A DNA stretch of 64,000 nucleotides from Paenibacillus massiliensis subsp. panacisoli DSM 21345 (GCF_000426545.1 NZ_AUFO01000015.1:1-64000), one strand, 5' to 3'; shown: positions 17,152 through 27,389, counted from the first letter of the stretch. Notes: generated from the sequence alone by a model not told the origin. Numbers and translations: made by a program.

Positions 17152-18846
17152 GTGGATCCATTAGTATGGTACGATCTCTTTTTGTTCCTTGTATTACTGA
17201 TTCTATTTATTTACGTGTTCGCTACGGTTAGGATTACGAACTTACATAAGGTGTATTTCATTTTCCATTTCTTTATGATGCTCTGGCCTCTAGGCCAAAT
17301 GGCCACAGATCTGACGGATGATCTGTGGTTACAGCTATTGTATGTGACCCTGTCCTTTGTGGCCCTAGCCTTCCTGGGAGGGGGCTGGCTCCTGCTTACG
17401 GTCTTTCTTGCCGGTCACGCAGGGCGAATAGGCCTCCGAAAAGCTTACCTGCTGTTTGCTCCAGCGCTGATCGCAGCTGTGGGAGTGGTATGGAACCCGA
17501 ATCATGTGTTCGTGGCTCCCTTGGAAGGAGGTTATATTCAACGCGAGTATGGACCATGGTTCTGGGTGGTCATCGCTATTCTGGTCGGTTACCTGCTGGC
17601 ATCTCTCTTGGTACTGTTTCGGACCCTGCTGTCGCCCAGCACGTCCGTCACGAACAGGATACAGGTGAAGATTATGCTATGGGGAATCCTGGTTCTGGCC
17701 GTATTTGCCAGCATCGATGCCCTTCTGAATGTCGTGCTAAGCGAGTGGCTGCCGATCATTCCAGGCTTTACTTCTCTCGGGATTGTATTGTCAGATCTAT
17801 TTTTCATCTATGTCATCAAAAAATACAATATGTTCGATCTCGTCTCCATCGCTCACGAGGACGTGATTAATACCATCCCCTATGGAATTCTTGTGCTAGA
17901 TGACCGTGAATTCATCATGGAAGTGAACAAGGCTTTGCCCTTCTTCATTGAGCTGCATGTCGGTGATTATTTGGATATGGAAGCACTTCTGAGCTCCGTT
18001 CGGGTGGAGGGCAATAGCGAGAAGTTCCTTGAGCATTATAAGCAAAGGGATCTTGCCATGTCGCAAATTGAGATCCTCGTGGAGCGCGATAGTGTTCGTC
18101 ATTTTATACTGCAGGCGTCAACGATTGTGGATGCTTATGGTATGCCGATGGGCCGTATTCTTACCTTTCAGGATGTCTCGCAAGAGCGTTTCCTGGTGGA
18201 GGAGATGAACCGGAAAAATCGCATGCTGCAGGAACGGAATCATTCCCTCGACCGTACTCGTCTTGAGCTATCCCGAGCCAATCGGCAGCTAGAAGAGCTG
18301 GTGCTTACTGATAGTCTGACGGACTGCTACAATCGCCGCTATCTGACCCAGCATCTGACCCATGAAGTGATGAGCAATATTCAGTATCGGATTCCGTTCT
18401 CCCTGATTCTGTTTGACATTGATTTCTTCAAATATATTAACGATCACTACGGACATGTCATCGGTGATGAGGTGCTGTATCGCACAGCTCAGATCGTCAA
18501 GGAGTCGATACGTAGCACGGATATTCTGGCCCGCTATGGAGGAGAAGAATTCATGATCTATCTCCCTCATACAAGACGACAACTGGCGGGGCAACTCGCG
18601 GAGCTTGTTAGATCGTCAGCCGAGTCGAATCATATCGTCGTGGAGCATGGCCGTGAGCCGGTATCCATCACGATCAGTATGGGCATTCTGTCGGTTGAGG
18701 ATTTTAAGGATGAACGGGTGCCTGATGATCCAGAGGAGTACTTGATACAGCTGTTCGCAGCGGTAGACAAGGCTCTGTACCAAGCCAAGCAAAATGGGCG
18801 CAACCGGATTGAGCTGGCCAGCTTCCAGCAAGCTTCGTTTAACTGA
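17152..18846 (+). CDS. Membrane diguanylate cyclase (7TM sensor, PAS-like, GGDEF)
   Basis: A 564-residue enzyme that makes c-di-GMP from two GTP. Residues about 1-225 hold seven predicted membrane helices of the histidine-kinase N-terminal (7TM) type, about 230-345 form a PAS-like region, a coiled coil follows (R-K-N-R-M-L-Q-E-R-N to L-E-E-L), and the GGDEF domain fills about 385-560. The active-site signature is G-G-E-E-F at 463-467, and R-S-T-D at 454-457, five residues upstream, is an intact inhibitory I-site, so product feedback is expected. The start is GTG at 17152 after AAGGAG. The c-di-GMP-I riboswitches near 27.7 kb are a plausible readout. Confidence 0.93.
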   Translation: MDPLVWYDLFLFLVLLILFIYVFATVRITNLHKVYFIFHFFMMLWPLGQMATDLTDDLWLQLLYVTLSFVALAFLGGGWLLLTVFLAGHAGRIGLRKAYLLFAPALIAAVGVVWNPNHVFVAPLEGGYIQREYGPWFWVVIAILVGYLLASLLVLFRTLLSPSTSVTNRIQVKIMLWGILVLAVFASIDALLNVVLSEWLPIIPGFTSLGIVLSDLFFIYVIKKYNMFDLVSIAHEDVINTIPYGILVLDDREFIMEVNKALPFFIELHVGDYLDMEALLSSVRVEGNSEKFLEHYKQRDLAMSQIEILVERDSVRHFILQASTIVDAYGMPMGRILTFQDVSQERFLVEEMNRKNRMLQERNHSLDRTRLELSRANRQLEELVLTDSLTDCYNRRYLTQHLTHEVMSNIQYRIPFSLILFDIDFFKYINDHYGHVIGDEVLYRTAQIVKESIRSTDILARYGGEEFMIYLPHTRRQLAGQLAELVRSSAESNHIVVEHGREPVSITISMGILSVEDFKDERVPDDPEEYLIQLFAAVDKALYQAKQNGRNRIELASFQQASFN

Positions 18847-18953
18847 GGAGATGTAGCATCTTTCAGTAAACGAGTGAGGGGAAATAGCCGTACATTGGGA
18901 GTGGATGAAGGAATTCCCGGAGAGTGCATCCTGAATGTTTGGTAGTATGTTAG

Positions 18954-18991
18954 ATGGGCTGACGAGGATTATATCCGCGTCAGCCCATTTG
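18954..18991. terminator. Hairpin terminator between convergent genes
   Basis: ATGGGCTGACG and its exact complement form an 11-base stem with a 13-base loop. It lies between the diguanylate cyclase (plus) and MaoC-like (minus) genes and probably stops transcription from both sides, though the T-runs are short. Confidence 0.6.
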
Positions 18992-19053
18992 TTGAAGGAT
19001 CGTATTTCATGAGAGTCGAGGACTGCCCGGAATTACCTTTCTGCGGCGAGAAT

Positions 19054-19491
19054 TCATTCGGCGTGTTCATTTTTCACCATAGCCGATAGCTCACCTGTGA
19101 ACACCTTCTCCTGCTGAGCATTGAACGTGGACATTCTCACGGTGACGATGCCTGTCTGATTACGCCATTTCTTCAGCTCTACGACCTCTACAACAGCATG
19201 CAGCTCGTCACCCGGATAGACGGGACGTATGAATTTCACATGATTCATAGCGGTCCCCGCAATGATGTCCTCACCGTAGCTCCCTGTCTCAATCCATAGC
19301 TTAAATGAGATCGCGAGTGTCTGGATGCCCGATGCGATGATGCCCCGGAATCTGCCTTGTTCCGCCTTCGCTTTATCCAGATGCATGTATTGTGGATCGT
19401 ATTCGGCGGCAAATCGGGAAATATCTTCCTCGCTCAAGGTAATTGCCTTGGTGGTAAACACCTGGCCGATATAAAATTCATGAAACTGCAT
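19054..19491 (-). CDS. MaoC-like hot-dog dehydratase
   Basis: A 145-residue MaoC-type protein (R-specific enoyl-CoA hydratase fold). F-H-E-F-Y-I-G-Q-V opens the domain and D-P-Q-Y-M-H-L-D is the catalytic Asp/His hydratase motif, followed by G-I-I-A-S-G-I-Q-T and H-V-K-F-I-R-P-V-Y-P-G-D-E-L, all standard for the family. It probably hydrates a 2-enoyl-CoA, substrate unknown. The frame extends to a TTG at 19509, but the ribosome site GGAGAGGAG overlaps that stretch and serves ATG at 19491, so the shorter start is preferred. It is a single-gene unit. Confidence 0.87.
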   Translation of the reverse strand: MQFHEFYIGQVFTTKAITLSEEDISRFAAEYDPQYMHLDKAKAEQGRFRGIIASGIQTLAISFKLWIETGSYGEDIIAGTAMNHVKFIRPVYPGDELHAVVEVVELKKWRNQTGIVTVRMSTFNAQQEKVFTGELSAMVKNEHAE

Positions 19492-19695
19492 GCTGACACT
19501 CCTCTCCAAATAAATACTTATACTTCTTACATCTATGATTCCCTTTTTTCCTCGAGTTCTCCTGTATAAGGCAGAGCAGATATGAAATCAAGCAAATCAT
19601 TAGACAATTTCTATTATGAAGCATGCGTCGTGAATGTGGAGAAGGAGCCGATGGCATAAGTAGCCTGGCTCCTTCCGTGTTATGGTTAAGGTATA

Positions 19696-20649
19696 CTATT
19701 GCAGGGCATTCTTAATGTCAGCCCACGTAGCGTTCAGTTGCTCCTCGACGGATATGTCCACGTACTGTAGACTCAGGCTATATCCTGCGTCTGTTGTTGC
19801 TTTCAGGAATAGAGTAATCTTGGTACCATCCATAATCCATTCGCTGGTTAGGCCACCGTCAGCAGCATAGCGTGCGACATACTGACTGATATTATTCGGA
19901 TTTGGGGCACTTGAGCCAGCTACGGGTTGTCCATACTCTGCAGTTATACTACTAAACATCCCCGCATAAAAGCTGATTAGTTCACCTGGATCATAGTCGG
20001 GAATGACAGGGGTAAGTACAACGGCTGCGAGTTTGTTCTTGTAAAAGATATATAACTCTTCAGTTGCTCCAGCCTCTAGCGAATCCTGATACATGAGAAG
20101 ACGAATGTCGCCTTGTCCACCTTCATCCACCAGCTGCTTCTGAGCAGAATTCGTCTTAAATTCCTCCTGACTGATGGACCAAGGTATGTTGATGCTGCTC
20201 GATGCTGGCTTATTTCCAATCCATGCAAAGCCCTGCGCGCTATCAAGGCCAACCGTCTTGCCAGTTAAGCTCCGAATTGCTGATAACGGAATGTAGGTCG
20301 TTCCGTTCACGGTCTTGACCAATGCAGGCAATACGACCTCTGAACCGTTGATGGTGGCCTTCTTGCTGCCAGTCTTAACGATGATAGAAGAGCCAGACGT
20401 GTTCTTGGCTGTAATGGCCTTCGTCTTGCTATCTACGGTCATGGTGTAGCCTAGCTTGGTTAGTACGGCTTTCATAGGCACGAGCGTAGTGTTATTTTCC
20501 ACAATGACTGAAGGTTGTCCGGTTATCGCCTTACCATCGATGTGGAGAGTGTACTTTACGGAAGCGGCGGAGGTCAGGGGAGTGAATGAGAACAGCCCGA
20601 CCAGGAGCGCCATGCACCCTATAAGTGTTATGTAAGCTATTTTTTTCAT
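19696..20649 (-). CDS. Secreted copper-amine-oxidase-like N-terminal (stalk) domain protein
   Basis: A 317-residue exported protein. A signal peptide (M-K-K-I-A-Y to T-S-A-A, about 1-28) is followed by two copies of the copper amine oxidase N-terminal fold: I-T-G-Q-P-S-V-I-V-E-N-N-T-T-L-V-P-M-K-A-V-L-T-K-L-G and T-V-N-G-T-T-Y-I-P-L-S-A-I-R-S-L-T-G-K. This domain is common in Paenibacillus surface proteins and is not catalytic. The C-terminal half (about 150-317) is unrecognised and may be the functional part. ATG at 20649 follows AAAGGAG; the longer open frame to 20733 lacks such a site. Confidence 0.82.
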   Translation of the reverse strand: MKKIAYITLIGCMALLVGLFSFTPLTSAASVKYTLHIDGKAITGQPSVIVENNTTLVPMKAVLTKLGYTMTVDSKTKAITAKNTSGSSIIVKTGSKKATINGSEVVLPALVKTVNGTTYIPLSAIRSLTGKTVGLDSAQGFAWIGNKPASSSINIPWSISQEEFKTNSAQKQLVDEGGQGDIRLLMYQDSLEAGATEELYIFYKNKLAAVVLTPVIPDYDPGELISFYAGMFSSITAEYGQPVAGSSAPNPNNISQYVARYAADGGLTSEWIMDGTKITLFLKATTDAGYSLSLQYVDISVEEQLNATWADIKNALQ

Positions 20650-20763
20650 GTTGACTCCTTTACTAGGTGTGTATTGAAAATCATAGGACATGCATCTTGA
20701 ATATAACATAGCTGGTATAGAGCCGTGTTCCAAAAAATACCTCTAATATGCAAAAAGTACTAT

Positions 20764-20793
20764 AAAAAAAGAAGACCACCCAATAAAGGGCGG
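20764..20793 (-). terminator. Intrinsic terminator of the MerR/aldo-keto reductase operon
   Basis: On the minus strand CCGCCC pairs with GGGTGG (one G-U) around a six-base loop, followed after four bases by seven T residues. It lies 110 bases beyond the reductase stop codon and before the stalk-protein gene. Confidence 0.65.
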
Positions 20794-20903
20794 CTCGGAT
20801 GACCTTTCATCTACGTTACTTTGTTCCACAGCATCTTGTAGCCAGAGGCTAAGCTGTATTTGCAACAATACCTGCAATAATACTAGCCAAGTCTTCGAAT
20901 ACA

Positions 20904-21879
<976 letters not shown>

Positions 21880-21887
<8 letters not shown>

Positions 21888-22314
21888 CTCCGTCCGTTGG
21901 TTTATTCTGCTGCATTGCCAGCTGGTTCAAGAGCTGGCTCTCCGAATGAACTCTTCCTTTTTCGATCTCTTCATAAATGGCGAGCTTGTTATTCACTGCG
22001 TCCAGAGCCTCCGCCAGCTCACGTTGACGTCGGAATAAGTCCTCTTTGTATTGGTTCAGCATAGCCTTTCTTTGCGGAATGGTGGAATCCCCGTCTAAGG
22101 CGAGATTGACCATCTGCTTCATTAAAGACATCTTCATTCCAGTTGCTCGAAAACAGGTCATCAGCTTGATCCAATCCATGTGCTCTTGTTCAAACAGGCG
22201 ATGTCCATGCTTATCTCTCTTAATGAAAGGGAGTAATCCCTCCTTCTCGTAGTAGCGAATGGTATGAGCTGAGCAACCAAGCCGCTCTGAGACTTCTTTT
22301 ATAGAGAATGTCAT
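21880..22314 (-). CDS. MerR-family transcriptional regulator, probably autoregulated
   Basis: A 144-residue regulator. [26 protein letters not shown] is the MerR winged-helix start, followed by a long dimerisation helix (about 75-120). The frame is open back to 22404, but those 30 codons run over the promoter and operator, and every family member starts near M-x-F/Y-x-I-x-E-V, so ATG at 22314 (after GAAGGG) is the real start. It is the first gene of an operon with the aldo-keto reductase. The effector is unknown; the group often senses reactive carbonyls. Confidence 0.88.
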
Positions 22315-22369
22315 ATAGATCGATCCCTTCTTCAGCTTGTAAGCAGACGTGCTCGGCTGGTTCTTGTAC

Positions 22370-22400
22370 ATCATATTCGTTAGAGCGCGCTCTAAGGCAA
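22370..22400 (-). promoter_or_regulatory. MerR-type promoter with perfect palindromic operator
   Basis: On the minus strand TTGCCT (22395-22400) and TATGAT (22370-22375) are exactly 19 bases apart. The spacer begins with a perfect dyad, TTAGAGCGCGCTCTAA in full, which overlaps the -35 box edge. This matches MerR-activated promoters and lies 55 bases before the regulator's own start, implying autoregulation of the MerR-reductase operon. Confidence 0.85.
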
Positions 22401-22607
22401 GCATGTAATTTTTTGGAGTATTGATGAAGTGTCAATTCCGTTCATATCGCGGTTTGATTATTGTTAGACCTCTCTTGATCAAGTACCATTATAGTAAGCT
22501 AGTTTGTCTAAAGTATATATGTTGCAGTCGTGCAGAACTGGGAGAGTAACTGCAAGGATGATTGATGCTGAATCTGATTAAATGGAAGCAGAGGGGAGGG
22601 AGACTGG

Positions 22608-23498
22608 ATGGCCTGGTTCGAACGAATGAATGAAGCGCTGGACTATATCGAAGACCATCTTCTTACGCATGTAGACATGACGGAAGTGGCAAAGATCACT
22701 TGCTGCTCGATTTCGAGCTTTCAGCGGATGTTCTCCGCTGCTACGGATGTATCCTTGTCGGAGTATATTCGGCGCAGGAAGCTGACGCTCGCAGCATTCG
22801 AGCTACAGCATAGCAGCATGAAGATTGTGGATCTTGCGCTGAAGTATGGGTATGACTCACCGGAGGCGTTTACACGAGCCTTCAACATCATTCACGGGAA
22901 GACACCTTCAGCAGCGCGCGAGCAGGGTGTGACCCTCACCGCCTATCCCCGGATCTCTTTCCTACTAACCGTTAGAGGAGCTGTCGCAATGAATTACAGA
23001 ATCGAATCCAAGGAAGCTTTTGTGATCTATGGCATTGAGGAAATCTTCTCGATGGAGAACGGTGAGAATCTCCGTGCGATTCCCCAGTTCTGGCAAGCTG
23101 CACATCAGGATGGACGTATTGAAAAGCTCACACAATCCACGAATATGCTGAGCGAAGCGCCGAATGAGTTGTGTCTGGTCAATGCGATCTGTGATTACCG
23201 CTCGGTGGAGGGGGAGCAGACCTTTCCATACATGCTGTTCGCCTATAAGACCAACCGGAGTGATACGCAGGGGTACAGGGAAGTAACGGTGCCTGCCGGG
23301 ACCTGGGCAATCTTCAGAACCGAGAATCACACGATGGATAAGACGAGTGATGCCATTCAAGGCCTCACCAAGCGAGTATACACGGAGTGGCTGCCGACAG
23401 CGGACTATGAGAAGATCGACGGCTGTGATATGGAGCTGTACTATAACTGCGGCAGTGCCTGCTGGAGCGAGATCTGGATTCGGGTTCGACCCAAGTAA
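22608..23498 (+). CDS. AraC-family regulator with GyrI-like effector domain
   Basis: A 296-residue regulator of the Rob/SoxS-related multidrug type. The N-terminal 110 residues are two AraC helix-turn-helix motifs (S-S-F-Q-R-M-F-S and S-P-E-A-F-T-R-A-F). Residues about 125-296 form a GyrI-like small-molecule-binding domain, with the A-G-T-W-A-I-F motif and an acidic, aromatic C-terminal part (W-L-P-T-A-D-Y-E-K...C-D-M-E-L-Y). Such proteins bind bulky hydrophobic drugs and activate efflux or detoxification genes. GGAGGGAG precedes the ATG. It is divergent from the MerR operon, with about 290 bases between them. Confidence 0.9.
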   Translation: MAWFERMNEALDYIEDHLLTHVDMTEVAKITCCSISSFQRMFSAATDVSLSEYIRRRKLTLAAFELQHSSMKIVDLALKYGYDSPEAFTRAFNIIHGKTPSAAREQGVTLTAYPRISFLLTVRGAVAMNYRIESKEAFVIYGIEEIFSMENGENLRAIPQFWQAAHQDGRIEKLTQSTNMLSEAPNELCLVNAICDYRSVEGEQTFPYMLFAYKTNRSDTQGYREVTVPAGTWAIFRTENHTMDKTSDAIQGLTKRVYTEWLPTADYEKIDGCDMELYYNCGSACWSEIWIRVRPK

Positions 23499-23746
23499 GT
23501 GAGGCTTGAAGAGGGCATGTGCTAAGAGGCTCGGAGCATGGTATGGTGCAATGAAATCGAGACCTGTATGTGCTGGATGCTGCTAGTGGAGTAGTCGGTA
23601 GAGTGCAGGAGAAATGTGATCGAGTGAAGAAGAAGTGCAGTAGCTTTTAGGAACAATAGATTTTCGGTGAAAAAAGGCTCGGGCATTGCACAGTTGCTGG
23701 TTGCTGTGTGTGGTAATGGCTGCTGACCCACTTTATATGGAGATTC

Positions 23747-23777
23747 AAAGAGGAGTTCTCAGGGAGAACTCCTCTTT
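23747..23777. terminator. Hairpin with perfect 14-bp arms, possible bidirectional terminator
   Basis: AAAGAGGAGTTCTC pairs exactly with GAGAACTCCTCTTT across a three-base loop. The arms end in A-run and T-run of three, so termination would be modest. It is the first candidate terminator after the AraC/GyrI-like gene. Confidence 0.5.
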
Positions 23778-23823
23778 GAGTGGATAGGGGTGTCAATGTG
23801 GAGGGATAGGTGAGGACAAAAAA

Positions 23824-23867
23824 GTACTGTTAAGTAAACATGGTTAACCACGTCAAATTAACAGTAC
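23824..23867. repeat. Nested inverted repeat
   Basis: GTACTGTTAA (23824-23833) pairs exactly with TTAACAGTAC (23858-23867). The 24-base loop has in its centre the perfect palindrome TGGTTAACCA (23841-23850), placed symmetrically with seven bases on each side. Confidence 0.75.
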
Positions 23868-24168
23868 CTCTATTTTGCTGTATCTTTGAAGTGAATTACA
23901 TATCTGTACTGATGAAAGGAAAGGTTGGTAAAATGTGAATCGCATCAGTTATCATTAACCGGATTAAGTGGTTCCACTACCGATTACTACTATTACTAAC
24001 GTCAGGCCATGTATGAAGATTGGAGAGGGCGCGTGCAGATAACAATAATATCTAATAATGAAGTTACTATAAAATGTTTGCACTATAAACATATTATTGC
24101 TACCATTTTAGTAAAATGGAATATACTAGGTTTATTTTTGACAAAGTATGTAGGGAGGGAAGTGCCGA

Positions 24169-24456
24169 ATGAATCCGATAAAAAATCTATTTAAGCAACT
24201 AGACTGGAAAGCGATGAATTTATCTGCATGGTTTGTGCTCATTATTACATATATATATCCCATTCGATTTGTAGAAGATAAGCTCGATGTAATAGGGTTC
24301 CCTTTTCCTTTTTTGACTGTATATGATCAGGGGTTGGGCTCCAATTTGTTCGGCTCTTTCCATATTGATCTAGGAAGTTTGATTCTGAATATTGCAATTG
24401 TGTATTTGGTTATAACTCTACTGAGTAGGCTGTATACACGGTACAAGAAGTCCTAG
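24169..24456 (+). CDS. Small two-helix membrane protein of unknown function
   Basis: A 95-residue protein with a strong ribosome site (GGGAGGG, ten bases before ATG). Two membrane helices are likely: about 18-36 (L-S-A-W-F-V-L-I-I-T-Y-I-Y) and about 66-88 (L-I-L-N-I-A-I-V-Y-L-V-I-T-L-L), with a short loop between and a basic C-terminus. The DNA here is more AT-rich than its neighbours, which could point to transfer. I recognise no family. A good terminator closes it, so it is a single-gene unit. Confidence 0.65.
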   Translation: MNPIKNLFKQLDWKAMNLSAWFVLIITYIYPIRFVEDKLDVIGFPFPFLTVYDQGLGSNLFGSFHIDLGSLILNIAIVYLVITLLSRLYTRYKKS

Positions 24457-24557
24457 TTGTGATTATATCGAGAAGCATCATTTAGATAGATATGAGTAAT
24501 TCGGAAGCGATCTGTGAGGTATGGACGGTCATCCTCGGAAAAGTATAGTTTTCGTAG

Positions 24558-24583
24558 AGGCCGCCATTGTGCGGCCTTTTTCC
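24558..24583 (+). terminator. Intrinsic terminator after the small membrane protein
   Basis: AGGCCGC and GCGGCCT form a seven-base stem with a six-base loop, followed by a T-rich run. Confidence 0.85.
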
Positions 24584-24604
24584 TTTATCCTTCTCTCTTT
24601 AGTC

Positions 24605-24818
24605 TATATAGATTGAACCTATAAAATTGAGTAGGGGAGTGAGCAACGGAGGGGAAGTTTGGAACTGGAGGAGCGATAGCGACCGCCTTTGTCTCTGGAT
24701 TTCCACGGCTACAAGCCGTTTACATGGAAGGAATCTGGAGACAACAGCGGCCGGAGGTTCAAACGTTCACCGCAGTTGCGCGCCCCCAACTCTTAGCATC
24801 TTCAGTTCAATCTATATA
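24605..24818. mobile_element. MITE-like non-coding palindromic element
   Basis: The 214-base unit begins TATATAGATTGAAC and ends with the exact complement GTTCAATCTATATA (14-base terminal inverted repeats). Inside, a strong imperfect hairpin around 24689-24754 pairs TTGTCTCTGGATTTCCA with TGGAAGGAATCTGGAGACAA. There is no coding frame. Short length, perfect inverted ends and internal self-complementarity fit a miniature inverted-repeat element. It ends eight bases before the stop codon of the 422-residue gene on the minus strand, so it may also serve as that gene's terminator. Confidence 0.75.
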
Positions 24819-24826
24819 ACGTCATC

Positions 24827-26095
24827 CTACAAATACATCTGTCTAGCCTGCTCATTAAAGAATTGTGTGACATTCTCATACTCACTCAGATCAATCTGCT
24901 GCTGCCGCATCATCTTCTGAATGAAGATCGCATCTGTGAAGATGTGGCTGACGATCACTTTACACAAGGATGGGGTGTCCTTGAAGTAATCCACCAAAGC
25001 ATGAAGCTCATCGAACCGAAAGTACAGAATATAGCACGCATAATGCTGCAGCAAGCTACGGTAGATATACACTTGATACGGATTGGCTGTCGCTGCTGCA
25101 CAATTCTTCATCATTTCGAATAACGCAGAGGGCTTGTTGGAGTAAAGCTCGAGCAGGTTATCCACGTTGTTGATCAGACGCAACGCGTCCTCCCATCCAT
25201 CCTCCATAGGCAGGATTATTGGTGCTGCTGTTCCCTCAATGGACTGCAACATCTCCAGTGTGAGATTCTTGTAAGCCTCTATCGGATGGGATACCAACCA
25301 TGCCATCTTATCGTTATTCTGCTCTGGAGCTAATTGCTCAGACAGCTCTCGCTTCGCAAGCTCTTGCCCCCCTTGGTCTACCTGCCTCGGCGGCTCTGGC
25401 TTAATTTGGTTGTGCCCCTCCTGATCTGCCGGCTCCGTTTGCTCCTGATTCGCGTGCTTTTGCTCATCACCTTGTTCTTGTTGCAACAGCCCTGGTGTCA
25501 CTTGCTTCAGCTGATCGTGCTGTCCGCTATAGTAATCATGATACACCGAGAAATAGTCCGCGATCTGGATGCTCGTCTTCGTATGCAGCAGCTTGGGCCC
25601 GCTGAAGGAGAAGGCTTCGAGTGTCTCTCCATTTACAGGATGCGTGTATAGATAGAAAAAGAAGAAGAAGTCTCTTAGCCGCTCACGCTGCTCATCGCTT
25701 AATCTGGTGACATGTGTCACCCGGCTGAGCTGGAGGAAGCTATAGTTCTTCATGAAGTCATTCATGGCATTATAGGGATTGACGGGGACGATGGCCGTCG
25801 TCGAGTTAATGGTGTAGAGCAGGTAGTACAAAATCTGTTCGTCGTAGATATCCAGCGCTGGAAAAGAACCCGAGAGCACAGGTATCCAGTTCGGATTTGT
25901 TGTGTAGCCTGGGTCTGGCGGCTGTAGTTCATCTGCCCACTGAACGAAGGATTCTGCTTCTGGCTGACCCGCCACGAATAGCTCTATGCTATCGTCCTCC
26001 AGTGTGCAATATGCATAGGGAGCAATCGCCTCCGGCGGTAGCGCCCGGTTGAATTTGAGATTTACATATTCATTATATATAGATTGTAGCTTCAT
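24827..26095 (-). CDS. Unknown protein with Glu/Gln-rich central linker
   Basis: A 422-residue predicted cytosolic protein that I do not recognise. The N-terminal part (about 1-190) is aromatic-rich with no signal peptide, and includes an F-F-F-F-F-Y-L-Y run near 140-150. Residues about 200-260 are low-complexity, rich in Gln, Glu, Pro and Lys. The C-terminal part (about 270-422) looks helical (L-R-L-I-N-N-V-D-N-L-L-E-L-Y-S-N-K-P, Y-R-S-L-L-Q-H-Y-A-C-Y). The two-domain-plus-linker layout is clear, function is not. It is a single gene whose 3' end abuts a MITE-like element. Confidence 0.7.
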   Translation of the reverse strand: MKLQSIYNEYVNLKFNRALPPEAIAPYAYCTLEDDSIELFVAGQPEAESFVQWADELQPPDPGYTTNPNWIPVLSGSFPALDIYDEQILYYLLYTINSTTAIVPVNPYNAMNDFMKNYSFLQLSRVTHVTRLSDEQRERLRDFFFFFYLYTHPVNGETLEAFSFSGPKLLHTKTSIQIADYFSVYHDYYSGQHDQLKQVTPGLLQQEQGDEQKHANQEQTEPADQEGHNQIKPEPPRQVDQGGQELAKRELSEQLAPEQNNDKMAWLVSHPIEAYKNLTLEMLQSIEGTAAPIILPMEDGWEDALRLINNVDNLLELYSNKPSALFEMMKNCAAATANPYQVYIYRSLLQHYACYILYFRFDELHALVDYFKDTPSLCKVIVSHIFTDAIFIQKMMRQQQIDLSEYENVTQFFNEQARQMYL

Positions 26096-26765
26096 CCGTC
26101 ATATCCTCGGTTCTTGTAAATTAGGACGCTACTCACAAAAAGCGCCTTCTCTAGAGGTGTTCGACAGATGGGAGGGCATTCCTGCCCGCGAACTTACATT
26201 GAGCATTATTGCTGTCGTCTATCGGCTAGTGTTGGTGCGATGATGAAAGCATAAAAGAACCCTCCCTAGTGAGCACTCCATCACATGTACGTGACGATCA
26301 AGGCTAACTAGCAGAGGGTGCTTAGGTTTTATATTGTAGTGGATTCTATTGTAGTGGATTCGTATGTTTTGCGTGTGTTGTTCATTGAAATTCTCAAAAA
26401 TTACTAGATTCGGATAGTCGAATCATAGGGGCGTTGCGTCACACTTCGACATATACTACATTGTAAGCGTAATCCAAGCTGACCCCAACGCCCAGACATA
26501 GCTTCTCATTAAGGTCCGAATTGATTCGAACTCCAGTCCCCAATGGGGCTGCGAATTCAATAACGGCTGTGAATCCTCATGGGAGCTCTGAATTCAGCGC
26601 TAGCCCCAAGTCCGCGTGATCTCCTCTTCACTCGCTTCGATGCGAACCCTATCAATATTTTATTTATATGCTTAGTTACATCCTTAATTACATCCTCATT
26701 TAACCTCAACTAAATCTGTCCTTATCTAATCTCTTACTTCTAACCTCTAATCTCACAACCGCAAT
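26096..26765. other. Intergenic spacer with short direct repeat and hairpin
   Basis: No gene is supported. An extended imperfect inverted repeat lies near 26251-26330 and a perfect tandem duplication of TATTGTAGTGGATTC at 26332-26361. The stretch from 26640 to 26760 is CT-rich simple sequence. Confidence 0.5.
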
Positions 26766-27389
26766 TTAACCAAGCAAAGCGGTATCTTGCGCAGATAGGA
26801 CAGGCGAGACTGTGATGCTAGGCTTCCCCAGCATGTACTCCAGCCGAGCTTTGACCTCCAGCCACTCTCGATCCAGTATGCTGAAGTAGACGGAATCACG
26901 AACATAGCCGTTCGGCAAAGTCAGATGGTTGCGGAAGACACCTTCCCTCGTCGCTCCGATTCGCTCAATGGCGGCCTGTGAGCGGACGTTGCGGCTATCG
27001 GTCTTGAGCTGCACCCGGATCATGTCGAGCGCCTCGAAGCTATGCTTCAATAGCAAGTATTTGCATTCTGTATTCACGGAGCTTCTCCAGACGGCCGGGG
27101 TGAGCCAGGTGGAGCCGATCTCCAGACTCCGGTGCTGAGCCGAAATATCGTAAAGCCGCGTGCTTCCTACGATGCGCTGAGTGTCCTGCTCGACGATGAC
27201 GAACGGCATGGCGTTCGGTTGCTCCAGAGCGGTGCGGACGTACTCTCTGGCATCCTCCCAGGTACTGATGTGAATCTGTGTGAATTGCCAAATCTCCGGA
27301 TATTGACCGATCTCAAATAATGAGTCGGCATGATGTTCTTCCATAGGGACGAGCTTAACCTTGCTCCCCGTCAACACTAGCGGCTTCAT
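26766..27389 (-). CDS. GNAT-family acetyltransferase (RimJ/RimL type)
   Basis: A 207-residue acetyl-CoA-dependent N-acetyltransferase. L-T-G-S-K-V-K-L-V-P-M is the RimL-like start, I-V-G-S-T-R-L-Y-D-I near residue 75 is motif A strand, and L-K-T-D-S-R-N-V-R-S-Q-A-A-I-E-R-I-G-A-T-R-E-G-V-F-R is the conserved motif B of the RimJ/RimL group. These proteins acetylate ribosomal protein N-termini, amino acids or drugs, and the substrate cannot be chosen here. It is a monocistronic unit upstream of, and divergent from, the riboswitch-controlled gene. Confidence 0.9.
   Translation of the reverse strand: MKPLVLTGSKVKLVPMEEHHADSLFEIGQYPEIWQFTQIHISTWEDAREYVRTALEQPNAMPFVIVEQDTQRIVGSTRLYDISAQHRSLEIGSTWLTPAVWRSSVNTECKYLLLKHSFEALDMIRVQLKTDSRNVRSQAAIERIGATREGVFRNHLTLPNGYVRDSVYFSILDREWLEVKARLEYMLGKPSITVSPVLSAQDTALLG

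Larger units (their letters stand above)
23499..24168. other. Gene-poor spacer with two hairpins
   Basis: No protein gene is supported. It contains a perfect 14-base-arm hairpin at 23747-23777 and a nested inverted repeat at 23824-23867, then AT-rich DNA that probably carries the promoter of the small membrane protein at 24169. Base composition changes to AT-rich after about 23870. Confidence 0.5.

Noticed and set aside
22315..22404. Longer N-terminus for the MerR regulator
   Set aside because: The extra codons overlie the -35, operator and -10 of its own promoter.
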